Assembly: GCA_017538195.1 (NCBI GenBank)
Contig: JAFYJH010000032.1
Coordinates: 1 to 49,255, forward strand
Source of the DNA: Prevotella sp.
GTDB lineage: Bacteria > Bacteroidota > Bacteroidia > Bacteroidales > Bacteroidaceae
DNA: 49,255 nucleotides
Direction of reading: 5' to 3'
The notes below the pieces were generated by a model, which saw only the letters and a program-made list of their open reading frames with translations, ran no database searches and was not told where the DNA came from. Made by a program: the position numbers and the translations under genes. This document shows, piece after piece, positions 1 through 8,507 of this stretch (within the stretch, counting starts at the first letter, position 1; each line of letters opens with the position of its first letter).

Positions 1-983
1 ACGTCGGCCTTGTCGATGCCCATTCCGAAGGCGTTGGTCGCCACCATCACGCGCACTTCGCCACGTTGCCATTGCTCCTGTCGCTCGTCGCGGATGCTGT
101 GGTCGAGGCCGGCGTGGTAGTGCGTGGCAATGATGGGTGATGGGTGTTGGGTGTTGGGTGATGAGGTGTTGGGTGATGAGGTGTTGGGTGATGAGGCGTT
201 GAGCAAATCGGCGATTTCCTTCGTGCGACTGCGACTGCGCACATAGACGATGGCCGAGCCGGGCACGGCGTTGAGAATATGCAGCAATTCGGCGTATTTG
301 TCGGCGGTTTCGCGTCCGATATAAGCCAGATTTTTCCGCTCGAAACTCATTTTGAATACCTTGAACTTCCTTTCGGGGTCGATGGTCAGAATGTCTTGGA
401 TGTCCTGCATCACACGCGGCGTGGCGGTGGCGGTGAGGGCGAGGATTGGGCAGCCCCCCTCAGTCCCCCCAACTGGGGGGAAGTTTTGAGCAGAAACCAA
501 TTTTCGGATTTGGGCGATTTCGAGATACGACGGACGAAAATCGTGACCCCATTGCGAAATGCAGTGGGCTTCATCGACCGTGATGAAACTGACGCGGATG
601 CGCCGAAGTTTTACTTGGAAAATCTCGGAAGCGAGTCGCTCAGGCGAAATGTAAAGGATTTTCACGCCTCCGAAAATGCAGTTTTCGAGCGTCGTGACGA
701 TTTCCGAATGTGACATTCCGCTGTAGATGGCCGAGGCTTGGATGCCGCGACTCCGCAGGTTCTGCACTTGGTCTTTCATCAGGGCGATGAGCGGCGTAAT
801 CACGATGCAAACGCCCTCCATCATCAGTGCCGGAACCTGAAAAGTAATGCTTTTTCCACCGCCCGTCGGCATCAGTCCGAGCGTATCGTTTCCGGCGCAG
901 ATGCTTTCGATGATTTCACGCTGAATGCCCCGGAAATCGTCGTATCCCCAGTATTGCTTGAGAATTTGCTCTGCGGTCGTCAT
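1..983 (-). CDS. recQ: ATP-dependent DNA helicase RecQ (C-terminal part outside window)
   Basis: RecQ unwinds DNA 3'-5' in recombinational repair. The start is the ATG at 981-983, and reading from there gives an open frame to the window edge (about 327 residues). The helicase core is clear: Walker A TGGGKS (K44), the DEAH box at residues 137-140 in VDEAHCISQWGHDFRP, LTATATP (motif III), and ATNAFGMGID near the window edge. The gene carries two unusual in-frame insertions: a G-rich palindrome after KLVSAQN (about 453-485), and a repeat of the unit SSPNT in the loop before ATHYHAGLD (about 126-196). Both sit in linker positions where RecQ proteins are normally short, so the frame and helicase motifs are kept. 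It lies 48 bp downstream of recJ and probably shares its transcript. Confidence 0.95.
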   Translation of the reverse strand, partial: MTTAEQILKQYWGYDDFRGIQREIIESICAGNDTLGLMPTGGGKSITFQVPALMMEGVCIVITPLIALMKDQVQNLRSRGIQASAIYSGMSHSEIVTTLENCIFGGVKILYISPERLASEIFQVKLRRIRVSFITVDEAHCISQWGHDFRPSYLEIAQIRKLVSAQNFPPVGGTEGGCPILALTATATPRVMQDIQDILTIDPERKFKVFKMSFERKNLAYIGRETADKYAELLHILNAVPGSAIVYVRSRSRTKEIADLLNASSPNTSSPNTSSPNTQHPSPIIATHYHAGLDHSIRDERQEQWQRGEVRVMVATNAFGMGIDKAD

Positions 984-1031
984 TTTGGGCTAAAAATCGT
1001 TTTTTCGTAGTTGAAAATCGGTCTGAAAAGC

Positions 1032-2753
1032 CTATTCCTCCCGTGGGCGGATGTCTTCGATTTGCAACTGCACCTGACTGCGTTTGAATACGTTGTCTTC
1101 AATCGTGTAAGCGATGTCGAAGGCGCGTTTCGACTTGATGTAGCGGGCCGACGCGCTCTGTCCGAAGGCGATGCCATTGACCACGTTGCTCGACTTCGAA
1201 TCGACGAGTTCGAGTTTGATATGCTCCTGTTCGCGACCCACGACCTTGCTCGTGCCGTAGTCATAGACGCCGGTGGTGCAGAACATCGGCTTCTGGTTGC
1301 CCGGACCGAAAGGCGAGAAGCGTTTCAGGTCGTTGTGCAGCCGCTTGTTGATGTCCTTGAAGTCGAGAATCGCGTCGATGTCGAGGTTCGCCTCGGTCTG
1401 TTCGGGTTCGATGTGCTCATCCACATACTGCTGAAAACGCTGGCGGAAGGTCGGAATGTCGTCCCAGCGCAGCGTGAGTCCGGCGGCGTAGGTGTGGCCT
1501 CCGAAATTAACCAAAAGGTCGCGACAACTCTTGATGGCGGCATAAACGTCGAATCCCGTCACCGAGCGAGCCGAACCTGTCGCAAACTCGCCGTCGCGCG
1601 TCAGAACGACCGTCGGACGGAAGTAGATTTCCGTCAGTCGCGAGGCCACGATGCCAATCACGCCCTTTTTCCAACCTTCGTCGTAGAGCACGATGCTCGA
1701 CCGATGCTGTTGCGATTCGAGCCGCTCGACAATCTGGTTGGCCTCCTCAGTCATTTGTTTGTCGATGTCCTTGCGCTGTTCGTTGTATTCGTTGATGTGC
1801 TTCGCCATGTTGAAAGCCGTCGGAAAGTCCTTTTCAATGAGCAAATCGACCGATTCCTTGCCGTTTTCCATGCGTCCCGAAGCGTTGATGCGCGGTCCGA
1901 TTTTGAAAACGATGTCGCTCATCGAGAGTTCGCGGTCGTTGAGGCCGCAAATGTCGATGATGGCTTTCAGGCCGATGCTCGGATTCTGGTTGAGTTGGCG
2001 AAGTCCGTGATAGGCGAGGATGCGGTTTTCGTCGGTCACGGGAACGATGTCGGCAGCGATGCTCACGGCGCAAAATTCGAGCAGCGGAACGAGTCGCGAG
2101 AACGGAAATCCGTTGTTTTTTGCGAAGGCTTGCATGAATTTGAAGCCCACGCCGCAACCGCTCAAATGCTTGAAAGGATAGGCATCGTCGGGTCGCTTCG
2201 GATTCAGGATCGCCACGGCCTCCGGCATAATTTCATCTGGCACGTGATGGTCGCAGATGATGAAGTCGATTCCGAGGCTTTTGGCGTAGGCAATCTCGTG
2301 AATCGCCTTGATGCCGCAGTCGAGAATGATGACGAGTTTCACACCCGTGTCGTGGGCATATTCCACTCCTTTTCGGCTCACGCCATAGCCCTCATCGTAG
2401 CGGTCGGGAATGTAGTAGTCGATGTTCGAGTAGAACTGCCGCAAAAATTTGTACACCAGTGCGACGGCTGTGCAACCGTCCACATCATAGTCACCATACA
2501 CCAGAATGCGCTCCTTGCGCCCGATGGCATCGTTCAAGCGATCAACCGCCACGTCCATGTCCTTCATCAGAAACGGGTTGATGAGGTCGGCCAACTGCGG
2601 TCGGAAGAATCTCTTGGCTGCACTTTCCGTGGTGATGCCGCGACGGATGAGCAGCTGCGCGAGCACCTCGCTGATGCCGAGTTTCTCGCCCAGTTCCTTA
2701 GCTGTCTGCTGTTCTTGCGGTGTAGGTGGTTCGTAATTCCATTTGAAGTGCAT
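1032..2753 (-). CDS. recJ: Single-stranded-DNA exonuclease RecJ
   Basis: RecJ is the 5'-3' ssDNA exonuclease of the RecF/RecQ repair pathway, in the DHH phosphoesterase family. The 573-residue protein has the usual length. Visible motifs are DYDVDG (residues 88-93), LDCGI, DHH (168-170), GPRINASGRM, and the DHHA1 motif NFGGHTYAAGL, followed by a C-terminal OB-like part. The ATG start at 2753 lies about 58 bp downstream of a TAACTTTG promoter box. Its partner recQ follows directly, so the pair forms a small recombination operon. Confidence 0.97.
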   Translation of the reverse strand: MHFKWNYEPPTPQEQQTAKELGEKLGISEVLAQLLIRRGITTESAAKRFFRPQLADLINPFLMKDMDVAVDRLNDAIGRKERILVYGDYDVDGCTAVALVYKFLRQFYSNIDYYIPDRYDEGYGVSRKGVEYAHDTGVKLVIILDCGIKAIHEIAYAKSLGIDFIICDHHVPDEIMPEAVAILNPKRPDDAYPFKHLSGCGVGFKFMQAFAKNNGFPFSRLVPLLEFCAVSIAADIVPVTDENRILAYHGLRQLNQNPSIGLKAIIDICGLNDRELSMSDIVFKIGPRINASGRMENGKESVDLLIEKDFPTAFNMAKHINEYNEQRKDIDKQMTEEANQIVERLESQQHRSSIVLYDEGWKKGVIGIVASRLTEIYFRPTVVLTRDGEFATGSARSVTGFDVYAAIKSCRDLLVNFGGHTYAAGLTLRWDDIPTFRQRFQQYVDEHIEPEQTEANLDIDAILDFKDINKRLHNDLKRFSPFGPGNQKPMFCTTGVYDYGTSKVVGREQEHIKLELVDSKSSNVVNGIAFGQSASARYIKSKRAFDIAYTIEDNVFKRSQVQLQIEDIRPREE

Positions 2754-2810
2754 GTTTTATATTGTTTTTTGTTTCTTCTCGCAGATGACCCGATTCTTGA
2801 AACGGGCGTT

Positions 2811-2818
2811 CAAAGTTA
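2811..2818 (-). promoter_or_regulatory. Bacteroidetes -7 box (TAACTTTG) for recJ-recQ
   Basis: TAACTTTG on the minus strand matches the Bacteroidetes -7 consensus TAnnTTTG and lies 58 bp upstream of the recJ ATG. No convincing -33 TTG element was picked out. Confidence 0.55.
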
Positions 2819-2921
2819 CGAATAAAAATTCAGACAAAGGAATTTTCTGTCATTTTTTTAACAGATTGCCTTCAATTTTACCGATTTTTGAGGATGATTG
2901 GACGACGAAATCGGGTTTCGG

Positions 2922-5633
2922 CTACAAGTCTGCGACCCATTTGTCGAACCATGTCAGCTTCGTATTGTAGTTTTTGATCATCAGCGCAACGGCATCGTCG
3001 TAGGGCAGCGTTTCGTCGTTGTTCACGCGAGTGCTGATTGGCCAGAGTTTGCCGTTCATCTCGGCTGACGACTTGATTTTCCGAGCCTGCTCGTCGATGT
3101 AGTCGGGAATTGTCAGCATCTGGGGCTTGTATTCCGCCCAACGCTCCTTCATACGGGCGACAAACACGGGGTCTTTGAACAACTGACCGTAGTAAGTGGC
3201 CGATTTCATCGGCGCGGAGTTGAGCCAGTAGGTCGAGAACGTGGCGTAGTCGCAGTCCCAGACGGGGCCGGCCTTCAGTTTTCCGTTCATGTCTTTATAG
3301 ACGTAAGTGCTTTTGGGCCATGTCGATTCGGTGTTTTGAACGAGTTCGCAGACGATGAAATAGTCGATGAAGGTGTCGATGTCGAGCATTTCGGCGTAGT
3401 CGCGCTGCGCAAGCCAGTCGCTTTTGTAAAGCGTGGCTTCCAAATCGTTGATAAACTGCTGCATATAGGCGAGTTTCGGCTCGTTGAGCAGTTCGTCGTC
3501 GGGTTCCTTGAACATATAGGGCAGATTTCGCTTCGTCGAGTGGAACGTGTGCAGTTCGTCCATGTTTTCGTCCATTTCCATCACATATCCGCCCGTGACG
3601 GCCTCGCCTTCGTTGTCGTCGATCGTCATTTTATGCAGATTCAGGCGATTTTTGTCGATTTCAATCTTCTCGCAAAGGTAATAGTTGCCGACGTAGCGAC
3701 CGTTGAGAATCAGTTCGACAAACTGCCCTCGCGGAGTCCATTCCAAATGCGTCCGACGCGCAATTTCAAAAGAAACAGCGTTGCGCAACAGCGTGCGGTC
3801 GTACCAGTTGGCCAACAAAACCCAGCGTCTGTCCTTCGGCATTTCAAGCAATTCGCCGCCTTGGTCCAATTTCAGTACGTAGGGCTTTTTCGGTGCTGCC
3901 CACGTGGTGTTTCCGCGCCCTTTGATGCTCAGTTTTCCCTCGTAGGAAACGCTGCCGTCGGGCATGGTGATGTTGATGGTCGATTCCGTCGTCCATTCTT
4001 CTTTGCTCGTGATGGCCGAGCCTTCCGGCGTGTCGATGCTGACCACCGGCAAATTCGACGTGATGACCGTAACCGTGTAGGAATTAACTTCGCCGTCGGC
4101 GGAAATGACTTGATAGACGATTGGACTCGAAAAATTCTGCGGCGTGATGCCGTTTTGCTGCTCCACGCCTGCCACAAAAACCTTCTGGCCGTTGGTGACC
4201 CACGTCGGGATCAGCCCTTCGGCGTTCAGCACGTAGGGCGACCGAATCACAATGTTGTTCCCATTCGGAACAACCACGACATCGCCGGTGACTTTGCCCG
4301 AATTGTCCTTGAGCAAGAAGGAAAATTCCGTAATCAGATTGCTCGAATAGAGGGCGCGGAAAGCCGACGACGACACTTCGACGGGTTTTCCCTGCTGATC
4401 TTCCAAACTGAGCACGAGCGCAAACTGGTCGTCGTAGGTTTCGCTGTTGCCAATGTCCTCAATCACAGCGCGATATTGCCCCTGTTTCTGTACGCCTTGT
4501 TCGTCATAGACCTGCGAAACGCTCGCCAGTCGGCAGTGGATCGGCGTGGTGATGTAACTGCGCGTGCCGGAGTGGATTTGGTCGAGGAAAATCTGGCAAT
4601 TTTCCGACTCGACATCGTAGTTGAACAACGCCGACGATGGATTGACACGGAACTCGAAACTCGCCGAACTTCCTTTGGCAAGTCGCAGCGGCTGCGTCGT
4701 CAGAATGGCGACGCTCGTCGGTAGCGTGTAGGCCGACAAAAACGTGTAGGAATCGCCGTTTTGCATCGTCAGCGTGACGGTGTGGCGAAGGTCGTCTTGC
4801 GTGATGCCATAGATGAGGTTTTTCGGGTTGGCGGTGTATGGCGTCACAAGATCGTCGATGATGTTTTTCGGCGGTCCGGCCTCGTAGAATTGAAGCACGT
4901 AATAGTCGTCGTCATTGACCCAAATCTCCACCGAAATGCCTTGTTCGCCTTTTTCGCCTTGCTCTCCTTGTTCACCCTGCTCGCCTTTTTCGCCTTTTTC
5001 GCCTTTGGCCTGAATGTAGTCGCCGTTGCTGTCGGTGAGTCGGGTGTAGGTTGTTCCGTTGTCGTAAGAAACGCAGTAAAATCCGTCTTGGTCAATCTTG
5101 ATGAGCGGTGTAACACCGTCGATTCCGTTGATTCCGTCTTTGCCATCCTTGCCGTCGGCACCGTCTTTTCCGTCAGTGCCATCAACGCCGTCTTTTCCGT
5201 CGGTTCCGTCTTTTCCGTCAGTGCCATTTTTTCCGTCCTTTCCGTCGGAACCATCTTTTCCGTCCTTTCCATCGACGCCGTCTTTTCCATCTTTTCCATC
5301 AACGCCGTCCTTACCGTCAGTTCCGTCTGCGCCGTCCTTTCCATCAACACCATCTTTTCCGTCAGTTCCGTCAGCACCGTTCATCACGGCAATGGCCGAC
5401 TGGTCGGAAAACGTAATCAACCAACCGCCATCTCCTTCGGCGATGTGGTTCACCGACGAGATGACTTTCCCGTCGGCATAGGCGCGTTGCAGCGCAGCGA
5501 GAGCATCTTCGATGTTCGTCACGCGATTTTCCAATTGGTCAATCCGCTCGTTGACCTCGTCTAAACTCGTACACGAGGCCATCCACAGACAGAGTGCCAA
5601 AATTGCGATGAAAATGGAAAATATTTGTTTCAT
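2922..5633 (-). CDS. Collagen-like repeat lipoprotein with CotH kinase domain
   Basis: A surface or periplasmic lipoprotein of about 903 residues. The start was placed at the ATG at 5633, which gives a signal peptide ending in the lipobox MASC (Cys21); the longer open frame upstream runs through a terminator and a promoter. Order: short coiled coil (residues 25-50), a short domain, 30 G-X-Y triplets rich in GKD/GTD (about 86-175), a second charged run of about 7 GEK/GEQ triplets, Ig-like segments, and a C-terminal CotH region. The CotH part shows LSIKGRGNTTW, KKPYVLKL, NWYDRTLLRN and VWDCDYA, typical of CotH-family atypical kinases. The substrate is unknown. It has its own promoter and sits after a strong terminator. 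Confidence 0.88.
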   Translation of the reverse strand: MKQIFSIFIAILALCLWMASCTSLDEVNERIDQLENRVTNIEDALAALQRAYADGKVISSVNHIAEGDGGWLITFSDQSAIAVMNGADGTDGKDGVDGKDGADGTDGKDGVDGKDGKDGVDGKDGKDGSDGKDGKNGTDGKDGTDGKDGVDGTDGKDGADGKDGKDGINGIDGVTPLIKIDQDGFYCVSYDNGTTYTRLTDSNGDYIQAKGEKGEKGEQGEQGEQGEKGEQGISVEIWVNDDDYYVLQFYEAGPPKNIIDDLVTPYTANPKNLIYGITQDDLRHTVTLTMQNGDSYTFLSAYTLPTSVAILTTQPLRLAKGSSASFEFRVNPSSALFNYDVESENCQIFLDQIHSGTRSYITTPIHCRLASVSQVYDEQGVQKQGQYRAVIEDIGNSETYDDQFALVLSLEDQQGKPVEVSSSAFRALYSSNLITEFSFLLKDNSGKVTGDVVVVPNGNNIVIRSPYVLNAEGLIPTWVTNGQKVFVAGVEQQNGITPQNFSSPIVYQVISADGEVNSYTVTVITSNLPVVSIDTPEGSAITSKEEWTTESTINITMPDGSVSYEGKLSIKGRGNTTWAAPKKPYVLKLDQGGELLEMPKDRRWVLLANWYDRTLLRNAVSFEIARRTHLEWTPRGQFVELILNGRYVGNYYLCEKIEIDKNRLNLHKMTIDDNEGEAVTGGYVMEMDENMDELHTFHSTKRNLPYMFKEPDDELLNEPKLAYMQQFINDLEATLYKSDWLAQRDYAEMLDIDTFIDYFIVCELVQNTESTWPKSTYVYKDMNGKLKAGPVWDCDYATFSTYWLNSAPMKSATYYGQLFKDPVFVARMKERWAEYKPQMLTIPDYIDEQARKIKSSAEMNGKLWPISTRVNNDETLPYDDAVALMIKNYNTKLTWFDKWVADL

Positions 5634-5658
5634 GAAACGTCTTTTTTCTTTCAGCCGC

Positions 5659-5666
5659 CAAAGGTA
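5659..5666 (-). promoter_or_regulatory. -7 box (TACCTTTG) for the CotH lipoprotein gene
   Basis: TACCTTTG on the minus strand, 26 bp upstream of the chosen ATG at 5633 and downstream of the preceding gene's terminator. It supports the shorter start. A -33 element is not obvious. Confidence 0.5.
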
Positions 5667-5679
5667 CGAAGAAAAAATC

Positions 5680-5719
5680 AAAAAACAGCGCATTCCGACG
5701 AAAAAAACGGAATGCGCTG
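5680..5719 (-). terminator. Intrinsic terminator after the C1 peptidase gene
   Basis: A perfect 12-bp stem, CAGCGCATTCCG (5686-5697) with CGGAATGCGCTG (5708-5719), has a 10-nt loop and is followed on the minus strand by a run of T. It lies 36 bp past the end of the C1 peptidase gene and before the cotH promoter. Confidence 0.85.
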
Positions 5720-5754
5720 CCATTTCAAAGTCTTTCTAAGTGTCAATTAGCCAA

Positions 5755-6960
5755 TCAGATGCCGAGTTTCTTGCGAATTTCAGCCGGAATGGCCTTCTTA
5801 TTGACGAGGTAGTCCATCGTGTTGGCGGCGATGAAAGCCTTCGTCATGTACCAAACGCCCTTGTAGTCGCCGGTCTCGCCCCACGAGTTCTTCACCATGT
5901 AATATTCCTTGCCGTTCTGGTCTTTGGCGAGGCCGAAAATGTGCATTCCGTGGTCGTCGGTGAGTTCCCAGTTGTCGAAACGCTCTTGGCGCATCTCCTG
6001 TGTGGGCACGATTTCGGGCACCTTGCAGCCGAGCGAGTCGAGCAGACTGTTCTTCTTCGACGGAGCCAGATTCAGCCAACGTGCCATGTCGCTACCGGCG
6101 AGGCTCTGAGCGGCCTTTCCATCGACGGCGTAGGCAATGCCCTTGCGCGTGAAACCGTCCTCCGAAACATCACCGCCCCAAGCAATTGTGTAGCCGAGTT
6201 CAAGGGCGTTGTCGATGACCTGCATCATCTCGTCGATGGGCAGGTTGTAGCTGAGCGGGAAGCGCCAGTTGTCCTGCACTTCGACGGCGAAGCCCGTGTA
6301 GAACGGATGGTGGGTGAAACTGGTGATGGAAACGTAGTCGTTGAGGTCGATTCCAAGCGTGTTCATGAACGATTTCGGGGTGTATTCACGACCTTCGTAG
6401 GTGAATTTTTCGGGACATTCGCCGAGATAAGCGTCAAGAATGCCTTGGAAACCGGCTTTCCACTGGTTGGAAATCTTCTTGGACTTGTTCTTGGCGATGG
6501 CATCGACGTAGGGGCTCAGCAGCGAGAAGAACTCGTTGAAGTTGTTGAGCGAGTCGCCGTAGAGCGAGCCGGGGAAGGGCATTGCGCTTTCGGGGCAGAT
6601 GCCGTGAGTTTTCAACGTTTGAAGCACGTCCTCAGCCGAGCCGCCCTGTGCAAACTGGCAGTCGCCGTGGAAGCGCACGACCTGAACGGCGCGGTCCATG
6701 TAGGTTTTGTTTTCCACAAACGACTCGCAAAGGTCGTATTTCTTGCCCGTAGCCTTCAAGATTTCGGCCTCGAAGAACGAGAGCGTGGAATAACACCAGC
6801 ACGTACCGCTACGGCTCTGGTCTTTCATCGAAGTGACGGGAATTTCCTTCACGACGGTGAAAACGGGTTTGTTACTGACCTTTGCAGGTGCTTTTTTCTT
6901 GGCTGCGCTCACGTTCAGTGCGAACACGGCGAGCAGTGCCATCATCAAATACTTTTTCAT
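5755..6960 (-). CDS. Secreted C1 cysteine peptidase (bleomycin hydrolase/PepC type)
   Basis: A papain-fold aminopeptidase-like enzyme of 401 residues. Residues 1-19 (MKKYLMMALLAVFALNVSA) form a signal peptide, so it acts outside the cytoplasm, unlike classical PepC. The catalytic Cys is in QSRSGTCWCYST (C54), the His in DDHGMHIFG, and the Asn in VKNSWG, all in family order. Between Cys and His there is a long insert as in bleomycin-hydrolase-type members. It follows pepP, a second peptidase gene. The spacer holds two inverted copies of a G-rich palindromic element. A role in peptide trimming for uptake is inferred. Confidence 0.9.
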   Translation of the reverse strand: MKKYLMMALLAVFALNVSAAKKKAPAKVSNKPVFTVVKEIPVTSMKDQSRSGTCWCYSTLSFFEAEILKATGKKYDLCESFVENKTYMDRAVQVVRFHGDCQFAQGGSAEDVLQTLKTHGICPESAMPFPGSLYGDSLNNFNEFFSLLSPYVDAIAKNKSKKISNQWKAGFQGILDAYLGECPEKFTYEGREYTPKSFMNTLGIDLNDYVSITSFTHHPFYTGFAVEVQDNWRFPLSYNLPIDEMMQVIDNALELGYTIAWGGDVSEDGFTRKGIAYAVDGKAAQSLAGSDMARWLNLAPSKKNSLLDSLGCKVPEIVPTQEMRQERFDNWELTDDHGMHIFGLAKDQNGKEYYMVKNSWGETGDYKGVWYMTKAFIAANTMDYLVNKKAIPAEIRKKLGI

Positions 6961-6974
6961 TGTTTTTTTGATTT

Positions 6975-7002
6975 TTTGCCCCCTAAGATAGGGGGTTGGG
7001 GT
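6975..7002. repeat. G/C-rich palindromic element, copy 1
   Basis: GCCCCCTAAGATAGGGGG followed by TTGGGG forms a short hairpin in the leader of the C1 peptidase gene. A near-identical copy lies inverted at 7062-7092. Related C-run/G-run elements occur inside recQ (453-485) and in the TonB-receptor gene at 47 kb. Confidence 0.7.
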
Positions 7003-7061
7003 TTGTAATTATTTTATATTAACTCTTTTACTTTGCATTTTTGGGGGAAGGGGACATTTCT

Positions 7062-7092
7062 CAAGCCCCCCAACCCCCTATTTTAGGGGGCT
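7062..7092. repeat. G/C-rich palindromic element, copy 2, supplying the pepP stop codon
   Basis: Read on the minus strand, CAGCCCCCTAAAATAGGGGG followed by TTGGGGGG is the inverse of copy 1. The last pepP codons (K-T-A-P-stop) and its TAA lie inside this element, so the insertion defines the C-terminus of the aminopeptidase. Confidence 0.7.
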
Positions 7093-8501
7093 GTTTTCAT
7101 AAACTCCTCAACATCCTTCGGATGATACGGAATCAACTCCTTGCCGATGAACCGACAGCCGTCTTTCGTAATCAGGATGTCGTCCTCGATGCGGATGCCG
7201 CCGAAATCCTTGTACTTTTCGATTTTGTCGAAACAAAGGAATTCCTCGCAGTGGCCGCGCTTGCGCCAGTCGTCGATGAGGTCGGGGATGAAATAGATGC
7301 CCGGCTCGTCGGTGACGACGAAACCTTCCTCCAAACGACGACCCATGCGCAGGCAATTCGTGCCGAACTGGTCGAGAATCGGGCGCGTTTCCGCGTCGAA
7401 ACCCACGTTGATTTGGTCGAGATTTTCCATATCGTGCACGTCCATTCCCATCATGTGGCCGAGTCCGTGCGGCAGGAAAAGCGCGTGAGCACCAGCTTTG
7501 ACGGCCTCCTCGGTGTCGCCACGCATCAGTCCGAGTTCTTTCAGGCGGTCGGTCATCAGGCGGCAGACGGCGAAATGGCAGTCCATGTATTTCACGCCGG
7601 GCTTGGCGACGCTCAAAACGAGGTCGTGACACGCCTCGACGATGCTGTAGATGTCGAGTTGCCGCTGCGAATACTTGCCGTTCACGGGCATCGTGCGCGT
7701 GTGGTCGGAACAGTAGTTTGTCACGGTTTCGGCACCGCAGTCGCAGAGCACGAGCCGACCGTTTTCAAGCTTGTTCATCGACGGATTGCCGTGCATAATT
7801 TCGCCGTGTTGCGAGAAAATCGGCGGGAAACTCACCTGTGCGCCGTAGGAATTGGCGATGCCGACGAGTTGTCCGGCGATGAATTTCTCGGTCACGCCTG
7901 CGCGAATCAGCCGCATCGCCGTCGTGTGCATCTGATAGCCGATTTCCGACGCTTTTTCCAGTTCCACGATTTCCTCGGCGGTCTTGGTCGAGCGCATTTT
8001 CACGACGGCCTGAATCAGCGCCATCGAAGCCTCGGCTTTCTGCTTGGAAGGATGGATGCCGAGCAGGTCCATCAGTTGGATTTTGATGTCGTTGCGGTAG
8101 GGCGGCAGAAAATGGACGATTTGACCATTTGACGATTTACTATTTGACGATTTGCGATTTACGATTTCTTTCAGTTTCGCCATCGGAGCCGTTCCCGTCA
8201 CGCCCACCTGTGCGGCGAGGTCGGCCACGCTATCCACCGAACCATACCAGACGATGTCCTCGATGTCGATGTCGTTGCCGATGAGCATTTCGCGGTCGTT
8301 GTCGATGTCAATCACGCCGACGAGTCCGTCGCGCTGGATGCCGAAATAATACAGGAAAGTCGAGTCCTGACGGAAGGGCGAATAGCCGTTGTTCGGGTAG
8401 TTGTTGGGCGACTCGTTGTTGCCGAACAGCACGACAAGGCCGCTGCCGACCAAGCGTTTCAACTCGGCTCGCCGATTGATATAGGTTTCCTTGCTAAACA
8501 T
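7083..8501 (-). CDS. pepP: Xaa-Pro aminopeptidase (M24B)
   Basis: A dimetal enzyme that removes N-terminal residues preceding proline. The 472-residue protein has an N-terminal creatinase-like domain and a C-terminal pita-bread domain. Metal ligands are visible in CDCGAETVTNYCSDHTR (two Asp), FLPHGLGHMMGMDVHD (His), VVTDEPGIYF (Glu) and GGIRIEDD (Glu). A low-complexity insert coding NRKSSNSKSSNGQ (about 8108-8172) interrupts the linker before FLPPYRNDIK, and the C-terminus (KTAP) is formed by a palindromic repeat. It starts 6 bp after the DUF805 gene and probably shares a transcript. No signal peptide, so it is cytoplasmic. Confidence 0.95.
   Translation of the reverse strand: MFSKETYINRRAELKRLVGSGLVVLFGNNESPNNYPNNGYSPFRQDSTFLYYFGIQRDGLVGVIDIDNDREMLIGNDIDIEDIVWYGSVDSVADLAAQVGVTGTAPMAKLKEIVNRKSSNSKSSNGQIVHFLPPYRNDIKIQLMDLLGIHPSKQKAEASMALIQAVVKMRSTKTAEEIVELEKASEIGYQMHTTAMRLIRAGVTEKFIAGQLVGIANSYGAQVSFPPIFSQHGEIMHGNPSMNKLENGRLVLCDCGAETVTNYCSDHTRTMPVNGKYSQRQLDIYSIVEACHDLVLSVAKPGVKYMDCHFAVCRLMTDRLKELGLMRGDTEEAVKAGAHALFLPHGLGHMMGMDVHDMENLDQINVGFDAETRPILDQFGTNCLRMGRRLEEGFVVTDEPGIYFIPDLIDDWRKRGHCEEFLCFDKIEKYKDFGGIRIEDDILITKDGCRFIGKELIPYHPKDVEEFMKTAP
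8108..8172. repeat. Short-word repeat inside pepP
   Basis: Four to five degenerate copies of the word GACGATTT/GACCATTT/TACTATTT run in tandem. They are translated as a Ser/Asn/Lys-rich linker and keep the reading frame. Similar words occur in the intergenic repeat at 36.4 kb. Confidence 0.75.
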
Positions 8502-8507
8502 CGTTTT

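Noticed and set aside
126..196. Possible CRISPR-like array from the GATGAGGTGTTGGGT repeats
   Set aside because: The units are contiguous, with no spacers, and lie in frame inside recQ.
4761..5564. Long plus-strand frames opposite the collagen-like repeats
   Set aside because: They are mirror frames of the repeated GxY codons on the minus strand, with no start context, and give a monotonous Phe/Ser/Val-rich product.
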